Positions 36,741 to 45,322 of a stretch of 64,000 nucleotides of DNA are shown piece after piece (position 1 is the stretch's first letter; every line of letters begins with the position of its first letter). The notes under the pieces are model-generated. The model had not been told where the DNA came from, made no database searches, and saw only the letters and a list, made by a program, of their open reading frames with translations. A program made the position numbers and the translations under genes. The DNA is taken from NCBI RefSeq assembly GCF_001662875.1, contig NZ_JPVZ01000001.1:682001-746000 (forward strand). The letters run 5' to 3'. This DNA comes from Thalassospira tepidiphila MCCC 1A03514. GTDB taxonomy: Bacteria > Pseudomonadota > Alphaproteobacteria > Rhodospirillales > Thalassospiraceae.

Positions 36741-38678
36741 TTATTTGCCTTCGTGGAAATGATCGTAGATCTTGCGGGCCAAGGCGGCACTGATGCCATC
36801 GACGGCTTCGAGATCGGACAGCCCTGCATCAGCGACGCCACGGGCGGAGCCGAAGTGATGGAGCAGGGCCTTTTTACGCGCACCGCCGACACCGGGGACG
36901 GAGTCGAGCACGCTTTTGCCCATCTGTTTGCCGCGTTTGGCGCGATGGGTGCCAATCGCCCAGCGATGGGCCTCGTCGCGCAGGCGCTGAATGAAATAGA
37001 GCACCGGGTCCTTCATATCGAGACGCACCGGGGCCTTGCCGGGGATGTGCAGGACTTCCTTACCGGCATTGCGATCCACCCCCTTGGCAACACCGACCAG
37101 CATGACGTCTTCGATCCCGAGGTCTTCGAGCACTTCGCGCGCCACGCCAAGCTGCCCCAAACCACCGTCAATCAGGCAAAGGTCCGGCCATGTGCCGTTT
37201 TCGCGGTCCGGGTCTTCTTTTTGGGCCCGGGCGAACCGGCGGGTTAAGACTTCACGCATCATGGCAAAGTCATCACCCGGCGCGATATCGCCCTTGATGT
37301 TGAATTTGCGATAGGCGTTTTTCATGAAGCCTTCGGGCCCGGCGACAATCATGCCGCCGACCATATTGGTCCCCTGGGTGTGGGAGTTATCGTAAACCTC
37401 GATCCGTTCCGGCGTGCTTTCGAGATCAAGCTTGTCAGCCAAGTCTTCAAGCAATTTGCGCTGTGTCGCACTTTCGGCCAGACGACGGCCCAGCGCGTCC
37501 TTGGCGTTGGTCAGGGCATGTTCGACCAGTTTGCGTTTGCCGCCGCGTTTGGGCACGAGCAATTCGATCTTGCGGTCGTTATTGATGCCAAGCGCGTTTT
37601 CGACCAGTTCCTGGCCTTCGATTTCATGCGACAGGAAGATCTGTTTGGGGGCCGGTTTATCGGCATAGAACTGCCCGACAAAGGCCGAGAGGATTTCGGG
37701 GATTTCAGCCGATTGTTCATGGCGCGGGAAATAGGACCGGTTGCCGTAGTTCGAGCCCGAGCGGAAGAAGAACACCTGAACACAGCTTTGCCCGCCTTCC
37801 TGATGAAGGGCGATGACATCGGCCTCCTCGACACCTTCGAGGTTGATGTCCTGATGGGATCGGATCTGGCTGAGCGCACGGATGCGGTCGCGATACATCG
37901 CGGCCTGCTCAAACTCCATCTTTTCCGAGGCATCCATCATGTCAGCTTCGAGCTGCTTGAGGATTTTCTGGCTGCGCCCGGTCAAAAAGTCGCGGCAGAT
38001 ATCAACAAGCTCGTCATATTCCGGTTTGGAAATGCGATCGACACAGGGGGCAGCACAGCGTTTGATTTGATAAAGCAAACACGGGCGCGAGCGGTTGGAA
38101 AACACCCCGTCGGTGCAGGAGCGCAGCAAAAAGGCGCGTTGCAGATGGTTGATGGTGTTATTCACCGCCCAGGCCGAGGCAAACGGGCCAAAGCAACTGC
38201 CATCCTTGGCGCGTGCGCCGCGATGTTTGACGATGCGCGGATAGTCGTGATCCTCGGTAATCAGGATATACGGGAAGCTTTTGTCATCGCGCAGCAGGAT
38301 GTTGTAGCGCGGTTTGAGCTTTTTGATCAGGTTGGATTCAAGAAGGAGCGCCTCGGCCTCGGTATGGGTGGTGATGATTTCCATCCGCACCGTCTGGGCC
38401 ACCATGCGGGCAATGCGGATCGGCAATTGCATGATGCGGGTATAGGCGACCACGCGTTTCTTGAGGTTCTTGGCCTTGCCAACGTAAAGCACGCGTTCCT
38501 TGTCATCGATCATGCGATAGACACCAGCCGAGCCCGGCATGGTTTTCAGCGCATTTTTGATCGCCTCCACCCCGCGAGCTGCCCCGCCGTCGATTTTATC
38601 ACCATCAAGCGACAAACCGATTTCCCGTTTCGGGGCATCATCCCCGGTCGGGTTTTCGGGGGAAACAGGTGGCTTCAT
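36741..38678 (-). CDS. uvrC: UvrABC excinuclease subunit C
   Basis: A 645-aa nucleotide-excision-repair nuclease. The N-terminal GIY-YIG domain (AGVYRMIDDKERVLYVGKAK, about 50-70) makes the 3' incision; a UvrB-binding UVR segment lies in ILKQLEADMMDASEKMEFEQ; the RNase H-like 5'-incision domain contains VYDNSHTQGTNMVGGM and CLIDGGLGQL; two helix-hairpin-helix motifs end the protein (VPGVGGARKKALLHHFGS). The ATG at 38678 sits 7 nt after GGAG; a TTG at 38681 is less likely. Confidence 0.95.
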   Translation of the reverse strand: MKPPVSPENPTGDDAPKREIGLSLDGDKIDGGAARGVEAIKNALKTMPGSAGVYRMIDDKERVLYVGKAKNLKKRVVAYTRIMQLPIRIARMVAQTVRMEIITTHTEAEALLLESNLIKKLKPRYNILLRDDKSFPYILITEDHDYPRIVKHRGARAKDGSCFGPFASAWAVNNTINHLQRAFLLRSCTDGVFSNRSRPCLLYQIKRCAAPCVDRISKPEYDELVDICRDFLTGRSQKILKQLEADMMDASEKMEFEQAAMYRDRIRALSQIRSHQDINLEGVEEADVIALHQEGGQSCVQVFFFRSGSNYGNRSYFPRHEQSAEIPEILSAFVGQFYADKPAPKQIFLSHEIEGQELVENALGINNDRKIELLVPKRGGKRKLVEHALTNAKDALGRRLAESATQRKLLEDLADKLDLESTPERIEVYDNSHTQGTNMVGGMIVAGPEGFMKNAYRKFNIKGDIAPGDDFAMMREVLTRRFARAQKEDPDRENGTWPDLCLIDGGLGQLGVAREVLEDLGIEDVMLVGVAKGVDRNAGKEVLHIPGKAPVRLDMKDPVLYFIQRLRDEAHRWAIGTHRAKRGKQMGKSVLDSVPGVGGARKKALLHHFGSARGVADAGLSDLEAVDGISAALARKIYDHFHEGK

Positions 38679-38858
38679 CAAGGCACTCCGAGATCACGCG
38701 AGGCTGCTGCTGGTCAGGCGAGCTGCAATCGACACTAAAATACATTCAAAGTTGTGACAGCCGTCACTGGCAAACGCGAATTGAAACATAGCTGAAAAGA
38801 TTAACATCGCAACCGCGCCGAGGGGAATCGCCATGCCAAAAAAGATGTCCACCAAGAC

Positions 38859-39066
38859 TGTGGATAACTATGTGGGTAATCGGGGGGTGACTTCCTGCAC
38901 CCCTTGAGAGTCTTAACGTTCTATGAAGTGCACAATTATTGAGCAAAACAGTTAAGTTATTGATTTTAAACAATAAAAATACTGTCAACGTGAAATCATT
39001 CGGTAATAGAGTCGTAAAAAATGAATATTTTCCTTTGAATCATATTCGCCAGATGCTTGTGAATAA
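38859..39066. other. AT-rich gap with DnaA-box-like 9-mers, possible replication-related region
   Basis: The 477-bp space between uvrC and folB has no supportable gene. It contains TGTGGATAA (38859-38867, a perfect TTATCCACA DnaA box on the other strand), TGTGGGTAA 12 bp on (38871-38879) and TGTGAATAA (39058-39066, TTATTCACA), all in one orientation, around an unusually AT-rich tract (38930-39050, roughly 70 % AT by eye). This could be an origin, a DnaA-titration site or a DnaA-regulated promoter; no dnaA, dnaN, hemE or parAB gene is nearby to support an origin. Confidence 0.35.
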
Positions 39067-39155
39067 GCGCCATAGCGATTCGCGCCAGAGGAATCAAAGA
39101 GTCCCTTGGATTAGCCGTCTGGAAAAGTAAATTTTTTCGGGAAATCGCGTATCGA

Positions 39156-39596
39156 TCAGCGCGCGATATTGTGGCGTTCGATTTCTACACCAACCGCAGC
39201 GGCATCTTCAAAAACGTCGAGCTTTTCAACCCTGACGATCACCTTACGAACGCGCGGATCGGCAAGACACATGTCGGCGAGTTTTTCCCCAAGGGTTTCC
39301 ACAAGGTTGGTGTGACCATCCTGGCAGATGCGGCGTGTGCCGACCACCAGATCCTCGTAGCTTAGCACGGTGGTGATATCATCATTCTGGACACCGTCGC
39401 CTTCGAGCACGGCAAGGTCGAGATTGATGCGCACGCGTTGCGGGGCTTCTTTTTCGTGTTCGTAAACACCGATGGAGGTGTGAATGATCATGTCACGCAC
39501 GAAGACACGGCGCAGGTTGCCTGCACGATCTGCATGGGGCACATCGGCAAATGGCAATGTCGTAATTTTGGCATCCTGTTTAAGGCCTGCGGTCAT
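39156..39596 (-). CDS. folB: Dihydroneopterin aldolase
   Basis: A 146-aa FolB, which cleaves dihydroneopterin to 6-hydroxymethyl-dihydropterin in folate synthesis. RVFVRDMIIHTSIGVYEHEK (catalytic Tyr/Glu region), INLDLAVL, TVLSYEDLV and NLVETLGEKLADMCL are family blocks, and VRVEKLDVFEDAAAVGVEIE carries the catalytic-Lys strand. ATG 39596 follows GGAAG. The SDR gene 100 bp upstream on the same strand looks like a pteridine reductase, so the two probably work together. Confidence 0.9.
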   Translation of the reverse strand: MTAGLKQDAKITTLPFADVPHADRAGNLRRVFVRDMIIHTSIGVYEHEKEAPQRVRINLDLAVLEGDGVQNDDITTVLSYEDLVVGTRRICQDGHTNLVETLGEKLADMCLADPRVRKVIVRVEKLDVFEDAAAVGVEIERHNIAR

Positions 39597-39696
39597 ATTC
39601 CGGTCTTCCTTGTGCTGCTTTGTTGCGGGTGCCTTAAAAATCACCACGCAATTCCGGCCCGATGTCTGGCAGCGATTTAACGATCACCACCGGGCA

Positions 39697-40467
39697 TCAT
39701 TCGTTGGGCGCATCTTCTTCGCCACTGGGCGCCCAATCGAGGTGCTGCCCGCCGTCAAGCGCTAACATTTGCCCGGTGATGGCCGGCGCGGCAAGGAAAA
39801 ATCGAACCGCGTCGCAAATCTCTTGCGGGTTTGTCCCTATTTTCAGGGGTGTTTTTTCGCACTGCGCGTCGAAATCTTCCTGTGTTTGTCGGCTACTAGG
39901 CAGTGCCGGCCCCGGCCCGATGGCATTGACGCGAATTTTTGGTGCAAGGGCCAATGCCAGCGTCTGGGTCAGGGTCCAAAGCCCGGCTTTGGAGAGGGTA
40001 TAGGTCATGAAATGCGGGGTCAGGTTCCAGACACGCTGATCAATCAGGTTGAGGATCATGCCCTGACAGCCGTCCGGCAGGTGCTTTGCAAATTGCTGCG
40101 AGAGGATAAACGGCGCACGCAAATTGGTTTCCATATGCAAATCCCAGCTTTCGCGGGTTGCGGTTTGCACATCATCAAATTCAAAGGTCGAGGCGTTATT
40201 GATCAGAACCCCGATCGGACCAAGTTGGCTGGTCGCGTCGGCAACCAATTTATGGGTTGCATCTTCGTTGGTCAGATCGGCCGAGACGACGCAGGCCTTT
40301 TGGCCAAGGTCGCGCACCTCGCCAGCGACAGCTTCGGCGTCTTGTTTGGAGCTGTTGCAATGCAGGGCGATGTCATATCCAGCCTTGGCCAGATCCAGGG
40401 TCAATGCACGACCGATGCGTTTTGCCGCACCGGTGATCAGAACGGATTTCGGGAATTGACCTGTCAT
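39697..40467 (-). CDS. Short-chain dehydrogenase, pteridine-reductase-like (FolM/PTR1 group)
   Basis: A 256-aa NAD(P)H-dependent SDR. The cofactor motif is ITGAAKRIGRALTLDLAKAG (about 9-28), with NNAS following. The catalytic YTLSK is present, but 13 residues before the Tyr, where classical SDRs have Ser, there is Asp (LIDQRVWNLT). Asp-Tyr-Lys is the arrangement of pteridine reductase PTR1 and FolM. With folB next door, reduction of dihydromonapterin or dihydrobiopterin is a good hypothesis. The start at 40467 is chosen because upstream codons run into the structured repeat. Confidence 0.8.
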   Translation of the reverse strand: MTGQFPKSVLITGAAKRIGRALTLDLAKAGYDIALHCNSSKQDAEAVAGEVRDLGQKACVVSADLTNEDATHKLVADATSQLGPIGVLINNASTFEFDDVQTATRESWDLHMETNLRAPFILSQQFAKHLPDGCQGMILNLIDQRVWNLTPHFMTYTLSKAGLWTLTQTLALALAPKIRVNAIGPGPALPSSRQTQEDFDAQCEKTPLKIGTNPQEICDAVRFFLAAPAITGQMLALDGGQHLDWAPSGEEDAPNE

Positions 40468-40539
40468 TGTTGCCTTGATCCTTCGCAAAGTGTGCGGACC
40501 GTCATGAGACAGACGGCCCGCGAACTGATTGAACTGATT

Positions 40540-40805
40540 AAAGCATGTTGCATTTAATCTGCTCCATTTTGTTTGTTTTTGGCGTGTCGTTTGGCAAGGC
40601 ACAGCGTGCAGAGCGATGCGGTGCATCGGTCAAACGGTGTAACGCCGCGAAACCTCGCCAAAAACAAACCCTTCGGGCCGGGACAACCTTCCGCCCCGCA
40701 GCGTCAAGCTCCTTGCACGTAGCCCCACTACGTACTGCGGTCCTTTCCTCGCCGGACAGAAGGTTCTCTCCGGCAAAATGGGGCAGATTAGATGCAATAT
40801 GCTTT
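40540..40805 (+). repeat. Structured intergenic element, copy C (266 bp, diverged relative of copies A and B)
   Basis: Terminal arms of 32 nt (40540-40571 with 40774-40805) pair with three exceptions, all G-U wobbles if the plus strand is transcribed. Arm 1: perfect 13-bp stem TTTGTTTTTGGCG/CGCCAAAAACAAA (40572-40584, 40656-40668) around a core with stem CGATGC/GCATCG. Arm 2: GCCGG/CCGGC (40677-40681, 40770-40774) and AACCTTC/GAAGGTT (40685-40691, 40759-40765), capped by ACGTAG/CTACGT. The core GCAAGG-N6-... GCAGAGCG-stem-CGGTCAA matches copy A at the same offset. The right end reaches the stop codon of the Ca/Na antiporter gene. Confidence 0.75.
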
Positions 40806-41784
40806 ATGCTACGACAAGTTGGAAGACATAGACCAGATAGGCAATCACGAATGCACCGCCGGTGATGCGCGAAATCTTGCGCATGGCATAGGCAACAGCG
40901 AGCAAGCCCACGGTTACCGCCAGCATGATCCAGATGTCGGAATTCATGATCTGTTCAGGCACCGGGATCGGTGCGATCAGCGACACACCGCCGATGATCA
41001 CAAGCAGGTTCAAAAGGTTCGAGCCAAACACATTGCCCAGCGCCACATCGGAATGCCCGCGGAAGGCAGCAACCACCGATGCGGCCAGTTCCGGCAGCGA
41101 CGTGCCAAAGGCAACAAGGGTCAGGCCAATGACGGCTTCTGACACGCCAAACTGTCGGGCGACCGAAACCCCGCCTTCAACCAGCCATTCCGCGCCAAAC
41201 ATCAGCGCCACAATCCCGATGACGGTCGCGATGATCGGCCTGGTCCAGCCTTTGGGCTTTTCGCCGACTTCGTCGACTTCTTCTTCATGCAGGTGGCTGG
41301 CTTCGCTCGGCGAATTTTTGTCATGCTGATAGGTGAAGTACCAGATGGCAGCCAACACGCAAAGCATCACCGCCCCGGCCCAGCGTTCAATCACGCCAAA
41401 CATGCAAAAGGCTATAAACAGGACCGTGCCCAGCAACATGGTGCCGCCATCACGGACCACGGTGACCCGCGAGGCCGCAACGGGTTTGAGCAAGGCAACG
41501 GCACCGAGAATAAGCAGGATATTGGCAATGTTGGAGCCAACAACGTTGCCCATGGCGATATCGGCTGTGCCCTTGAGCGACGCATTGAGCGAGACGACAA
41601 ATTCCGGTGCTGACGTCCCGGCGGCGACAATCGTCAGACCGACGATCACCTTGGAAACGCCCAGCAAAAGTGCAAGACCAACCGCCCCCCTTACGATGAA
41701 TTCGCCACCTGCTGTCAGCAATACAAGGCCCGCGATGATCTGAAGATAGGGGATTAGCTGTTCCAAAATATCTGCTCGTTTCAA
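40804..41784 (-). CDS. Calcium/sodium antiporter (YrbG family)
   Basis: A 326-aa CaCA-family cation exchanger with ten membrane helices in two inverted halves. The alpha repeats are evident: AAGTSAPEFVVSLNAS with GNVVGSNIANILLILG, and FGTSLPELAASVVAAF with GNVFGSNLLNLLVIIGG. A His/Glu-rich cytoplasmic loop (SEASHLHEEEVDEVGEK) separates them, perhaps binding cation for regulation. Transport direction is inferred from the family. Its stop codon overlaps the outer arm of structured element C. Confidence 0.9.
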   Translation of the reverse strand: MKRADILEQLIPYLQIIAGLVLLTAGGEFIVRGAVGLALLLGVSKVIVGLTIVAAGTSAPEFVVSLNASLKGTADIAMGNVVGSNIANILLILGAVALLKPVAASRVTVVRDGGTMLLGTVLFIAFCMFGVIERWAGAVMLCVLAAIWYFTYQHDKNSPSEASHLHEEEVDEVGEKPKGWTRPIIATVIGIVALMFGAEWLVEGGVSVARQFGVSEAVIGLTLVAFGTSLPELAASVVAAFRGHSDVALGNVFGSNLLNLLVIIGGVSLIAPIPVPEQIMNSDIWIMLAVTVGLLAVAYAMRKISRITGGAFVIAYLVYVFQLVVA

Positions 41785-42032
41785 AAGCGATTAAACCGGC
41801 CCGTTGTCGGGCCCGCGGAAGATGGCATTTGGCAGCGCGAATGGCAAGTCATCAGGCGGTGACAATCCACACAGCACTTTATAGTGCGATTGGGCGGTGA
41901 ATTTCGCCAATGCCGCAAATTTACCCACGACTGGCAGGGTTATTTTCGTTATCGTTGTAATCTCGTTATTTTCAGGCATTTAGGTCCTGATACCCATTGA
42001 TTATTTGACCGCCTTCCGGAACGAATTTCGCC

Positions 42033-43781
42033 ATGCATCACAGCGTCCTGTTTGAGCTGTTTCTTATTCTGACTGCCGCGATCATTGCGGTGCCGATTGC
42101 GCACAAGCTGCGTGCGAATTCGATCATCGGCTTTCTGATTGGCGGGTTCTTTATCGGGCCGTTCGGCTTTGGCCTGATTTCCGAACGCGAAGACATTTCC
42201 ACGGTTGCCGAACTGGGCGTGGTTTTCCTGCTGTTCATGATCGGGCTGGAGCTTTCGCGTGATCGTTTGCGGGTGATCGGCGGCCGGTTTGCCGGTCTGG
42301 GCGTTTTGCAAATTCTGGTATCGATGGCAGCCCTTCTTGGGCTTCTGGTTGTCATGGAATTTCCGCTGCCGACCGCCTTGGTGATTGCCGGTGCGCTTGC
42401 GCTTTCATCGACCGCGATCATCCTCAAACAGCTTTCCGATGACAAGCAGCTCAATACCCGTTTTGGCCGTGCGGCCCTTGCGATCCTGCTTTTGCAGGAC
42501 GTGGCGGTTGGTCCGTTCCTGATCATGGTGCAGGCGGCAGGTGATGCCGGAACGGAAACCAGCCCGTGGATGAGCATCCTTTTGGGGTTTGGGTCGGTCG
42601 CGTTGTTGTTACTCGTCGGGCGGTATGTGTTGCCGCGCCTGTTTCGCTATATCGCGTCGCTCAAGAACCCGGAACTGTTTGCCATCGGCACGCTTTTTGT
42701 TGTGCTAGCCGCCAGCACATTGACCGAGGTTTCCGGGCTTTCGATGGCGCTGGGTGCGTTTATCGCCGGGGTGATGTTGGCCGAAACCGAGTTCCGCCAT
42801 CAGATCGAAGCCGATATTTCACCGTTCCGCGGCGTGTTCCTGTCGCTGTTCTTTATGTCGGTGGGCATGTCGGTTGATGCCGACGTTGTTTATAACGAAT
42901 TTGGCACCATCGTCATGTGGCTGGTGCTGTTGCTGGTGATCAAGACGGCGGTTCTGTTTGTTCTGGCGCGCGCGATCCGGTTTGAAACCGGCCTTGCCAT
43001 CCGGGTGGCGATGAGTTTGGCCGCCGGCGGTGAGTTTGCCTTTGTCATGTTTGCCCTGGCCGCCCAGAATGGTGCTGTACCGCTTGATATGGCAGCGATG
43101 CTGATCCCGGTGGTGGCGATTTCGATGGCGCTGACCCCGACCCTGATCAGCCTGGGCCACAAGATCGAGGAAAAGCTTCATCCCAAGGAAGAAGACCAGC
43201 TTGGCAAGATTGCCGAGGAGTCAGAGGGCATCCACCAGCATGTTCTGGTGATCGGAAGCGGCCGCGTTGGCCGGGTTCTGGCCCGGTTGCTCAAGACGCG
43301 CAACATTCCGTTCCTAGTGCTTGATAGTGACGCACAGCAGGTTTCGCGTGGGCGGGCAGAAGGCCTTCCGGTTTACTTTGCCGACGGGTCCCGACCGGAA
43401 ACTTTCCGGGCCGCACACACGGATGAGGCAAAAATTGCGGTTGTTGCCATGGGGAACCCGCATGCGACCGAGAAGACGGTCGCCCTTTTGCGCCAGCATT
43501 ACCCGCACCTGAAGATCTTTGCCCGTGCGCAGGACATCACCCATATCGGGCCGCTGTCGCGCCACGGGGCGGATGCCGCCATCCCGGAGGTTCTTGAAAC
43601 CGGGTTGCGGTTATCCGATCACGTTTTGGCGGCGTGCGACGTGCCGCAGGAAGATATTGATGCCGAAATCGCCAAATTCCGCCGCGCGGACATGCTTTTG
43701 ATGAACGAACTGGCGCCGCGCCCACAGCGCAAACCGTCAGGGTCAGAGAGTTCGGACAAACCGGCGAAAGAAAAATCGTAA
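42033..43781 (+). CDS. CPA2-family monovalent cation:proton antiporter with TrkA-N domain (KefB-like)
   Basis: A 582-aa membrane protein. Residues about 1-385 form the Na/H-exchanger core of 12-13 helices (ANSIIGFLIGGFFIGP, GVVFLLFMIGLELS, LSSTAIILKQLSD, LLLQDVAVGPFLIM, ALGAFIAGVMLAET). A RCK/TrkA-N domain follows (about 403-520: VLVIGSGRVGRVLARLL), binding NAD(H) or glutathione adducts in KefB/C. A charged tail ends the protein. K+ efflux is the likely role; the ion is not certain from sequence. A terminator follows directly. Confidence 0.88.
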   Translation: MHHSVLFELFLILTAAIIAVPIAHKLRANSIIGFLIGGFFIGPFGFGLISEREDISTVAELGVVFLLFMIGLELSRDRLRVIGGRFAGLGVLQILVSMAALLGLLVVMEFPLPTALVIAGALALSSTAIILKQLSDDKQLNTRFGRAALAILLLQDVAVGPFLIMVQAAGDAGTETSPWMSILLGFGSVALLLLVGRYVLPRLFRYIASLKNPELFAIGTLFVVLAASTLTEVSGLSMALGAFIAGVMLAETEFRHQIEADISPFRGVFLSLFFMSVGMSVDADVVYNEFGTIVMWLVLLLVIKTAVLFVLARAIRFETGLAIRVAMSLAAGGEFAFVMFALAAQNGAVPLDMAAMLIPVVAISMALTPTLISLGHKIEEKLHPKEEDQLGKIAEESEGIHQHVLVIGSGRVGRVLARLLKTRNIPFLVLDSDAQQVSRGRAEGLPVYFADGSRPETFRAAHTDEAKIAVVAMGNPHATEKTVALLRQHYPHLKIFARAQDITHIGPLSRHGADAAIPEVLETGLRLSDHVLAACDVPQEDIDAEIAKFRRADMLLMNELAPRPQRKPSGSESSDKPAKEKS

Positions 43782-43801
43782 AGCCGTTACGCGGTGAAAA
43801 C

Positions 43802-43838
43802 AAAAACCCCCGCTGCAACCTGCAACGGGGGTTTTTTA
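43802..43838. terminator. Bidirectional terminator between the CPA2 gene and phoB
   Basis: AAAACCCCCG and CGGGGGTTTTTT flank a loop of about 13 nt (stem 43804-43812 with 43826-43833). A-run left, T-run right; ends both the antiporter (+) and phoB (-) transcripts. Confidence 0.88.
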
Positions 43839-43861
43839 ATCGGATCGGGCTCTAAACCGGC

Positions 43862-44560
43862 TTAGGCAGCGGTTTCAGAGTCCAGTGCATAGCCCGCAGC
43901 ACGGACGGTGCGGATGATATCGCGGGTTCCCTTGACGTCATTGAGCGCCTTGCGCAGGCGGCGGATATGAACGTCGACTGTGCGGGTTTCGACATAGATG
44001 TTCGGGCCCCAAACCGCGTTAAGCAACTGTTCGCGCGAGAAAACCCGCCCCGGATGTTCGAGGAAATAGCGCAGCAGACGGAACTCGGTCGGGCCAAGAT
44101 GGATCGATTTTCCATTGCGGCTTACCCGGTGGGCGGCGAGATCCATTTCGATGTCGGAATAGATCAACTGCCCTTGTGGTTGCGCCGGACCGGACCGGCG
44201 CAAAAGCGCGCGGATACGGGCCAGAAGCTCGCCAATGGCAAACGGCTTGGTGACATAGTCATCAGCCCCGGTATCAAGACCGCGGATGCGATCGCCCTCT
44301 TCACCGCGCGCAGTCACCATGATCACCGGCAAATCGCGGCTTTCAGGCTTGCGGCGGATCTGACGGCAGACCTCAATCCCCGACATTACCGGCAACATCC
44401 AGTCGAGCAAAACCAGATCGACATGGGTTTCAGCCAGAATTTTCAACGCTTCGTCACCGTCACCGGCTTCGACAACCTGCATCCCCTCGCGTTCGAGGTT
44501 GTAGCGCAACATGGTTACGATTGCTGCCTCGTCCTCGACGATAAGAACCGTTGGGTCCAT
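43862..44560 (-). CDS. phoB: Phosphate regulon response regulator PhoB
   Basis: A 232-aa OmpR/PhoB-family regulator. The receiver domain has acidic D10/E11, the phospho-acceptor D53 (LVLLDWMLP), a switch Thr (VMVTARGEE) and K103-region DDYVTKPFAIGELLAR. The C-terminal winged helix contains GPTEFRLLRYFLEHPGRVFS and TVDVHIRRLRKAL. Last gene of pstSCAB-phoU-phoB, 17 bp after phoU. No phoR sensor kinase gene is in the window. Confidence 0.94.
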   Translation of the reverse strand: MDPTVLIVEDEAAIVTMLRYNLEREGMQVVEAGDGDEALKILAETHVDLVLLDWMLPVMSGIEVCRQIRRKPESRDLPVIMVTARGEEGDRIRGLDTGADDYVTKPFAIGELLARIRALLRRSGPAQPQGQLIYSDIEMDLAAHRVSRNGKSIHLGPTEFRLLRYFLEHPGRVFSREQLLNAVWGPNIYVETRTVDVHIRRLRKALNDVKGTRDIIRTVRAAGYALDSETAA

Positions 44561-44577
44561 CTTCCTATGCTCCCGTG

Positions 44578-45300
44578 TCAGTCATTCGGTTTGACAACAG
44601 CGAAGTTCGCTGCGTCGTTTTTTGGCCGGTCAATCCCCGGCAGGTCTTCGCCCTTGATCCGGTAATAGATCGTTTCGGCGATATTGGTCGCGTGATCACC
44701 GATACGTTCGATGTTCTTGGCAATGAACAACAGATGGGTCGATGCGGTAATGTTGCGCGGATCTTCCATCATGTAGGTCAGCAATTCGCGGAACAGCGAA
44801 TTGTACATATCGTCGACTTCCTGATCGCGTTCCCAGACCCGGTGGGCCTTTTCGGCATCGCTTTCGATATAGGCATCCAGAACATCCTTGATGATTTCCT
44901 GGGCCAGCTTGGCCATGTTCGGGATCGCCTGAACCGGGCGGATCGGCGGGATCTGGTTAAGCACCTGCGCGCGTTTGGCGATGTTTTTAGCCAAATCACC
45001 AATGCGTTCAAGATCGTTTGACAGCTTAAGCGCTGTGACGACCTGACGCAGGTCATCTGCCATCGGCTGACGCAGGGCCAGAAGACGGACGGCAAAGTCC
45101 TGGACTTCCTGTTCGAGCACATCAATGCGCTGATCGGACAGGATGACTTTCTCGGCCAGTTCGGAATCGCGTTTGACGATGGATCTGATCGAGGAAATAA
45201 GCTGGCTTTCGGCAAGCCCGCCCATTTGCGAAATGATGTTGTTCAGACGGGTCAGTTCCTCGTCGAACGAACTTACGATATGGGTATGTTCATCAGCCAT
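44578..45300 (-). CDS. phoU: Phosphate signalling protein PhoU
   Basis: A 240-aa helical protein with two PhoU repeats; each has the metal-binding E/D-rich helix (LKLSNDLERIGDLAKNIAKR and LFIAKNIERIGDHATNIAET). It links the Pst transporter to PhoR/PhoB and restrains the regulon when phosphate is plentiful. ATG 45300 follows AGGAG by 9 nt. It lies between pstB and phoB. Confidence 0.94.
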   Translation of the reverse strand: MADEHTHIVSSFDEELTRLNNIISQMGGLAESQLISSIRSIVKRDSELAEKVILSDQRIDVLEQEVQDFAVRLLALRQPMADDLRQVVTALKLSNDLERIGDLAKNIAKRAQVLNQIPPIRPVQAIPNMAKLAQEIIKDVLDAYIESDAEKAHRVWERDQEVDDMYNSLFRELLTYMMEDPRNITASTHLLFIAKNIERIGDHATNIAETIYYRIKGEDLPGIDRPKNDAANFAVVKPND

Positions 45301-45322
45301 TTATGCGTACTCCTGGCGTCGC

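Noticed and set aside
38941..39000. CtrA-type site (TTAA-N7-TTAA) in the AT-rich gap
   Set aside because: The two TTAA words there are 10, not 7, bases apart.
41791..41979. 62-codon minus-strand frame just upstream of the Ca/Na antiporter gene
   Set aside because: Spacing (6 bp) is operon-like, but there is no clear ribosome binding site and the sequence has no recognisable feature.
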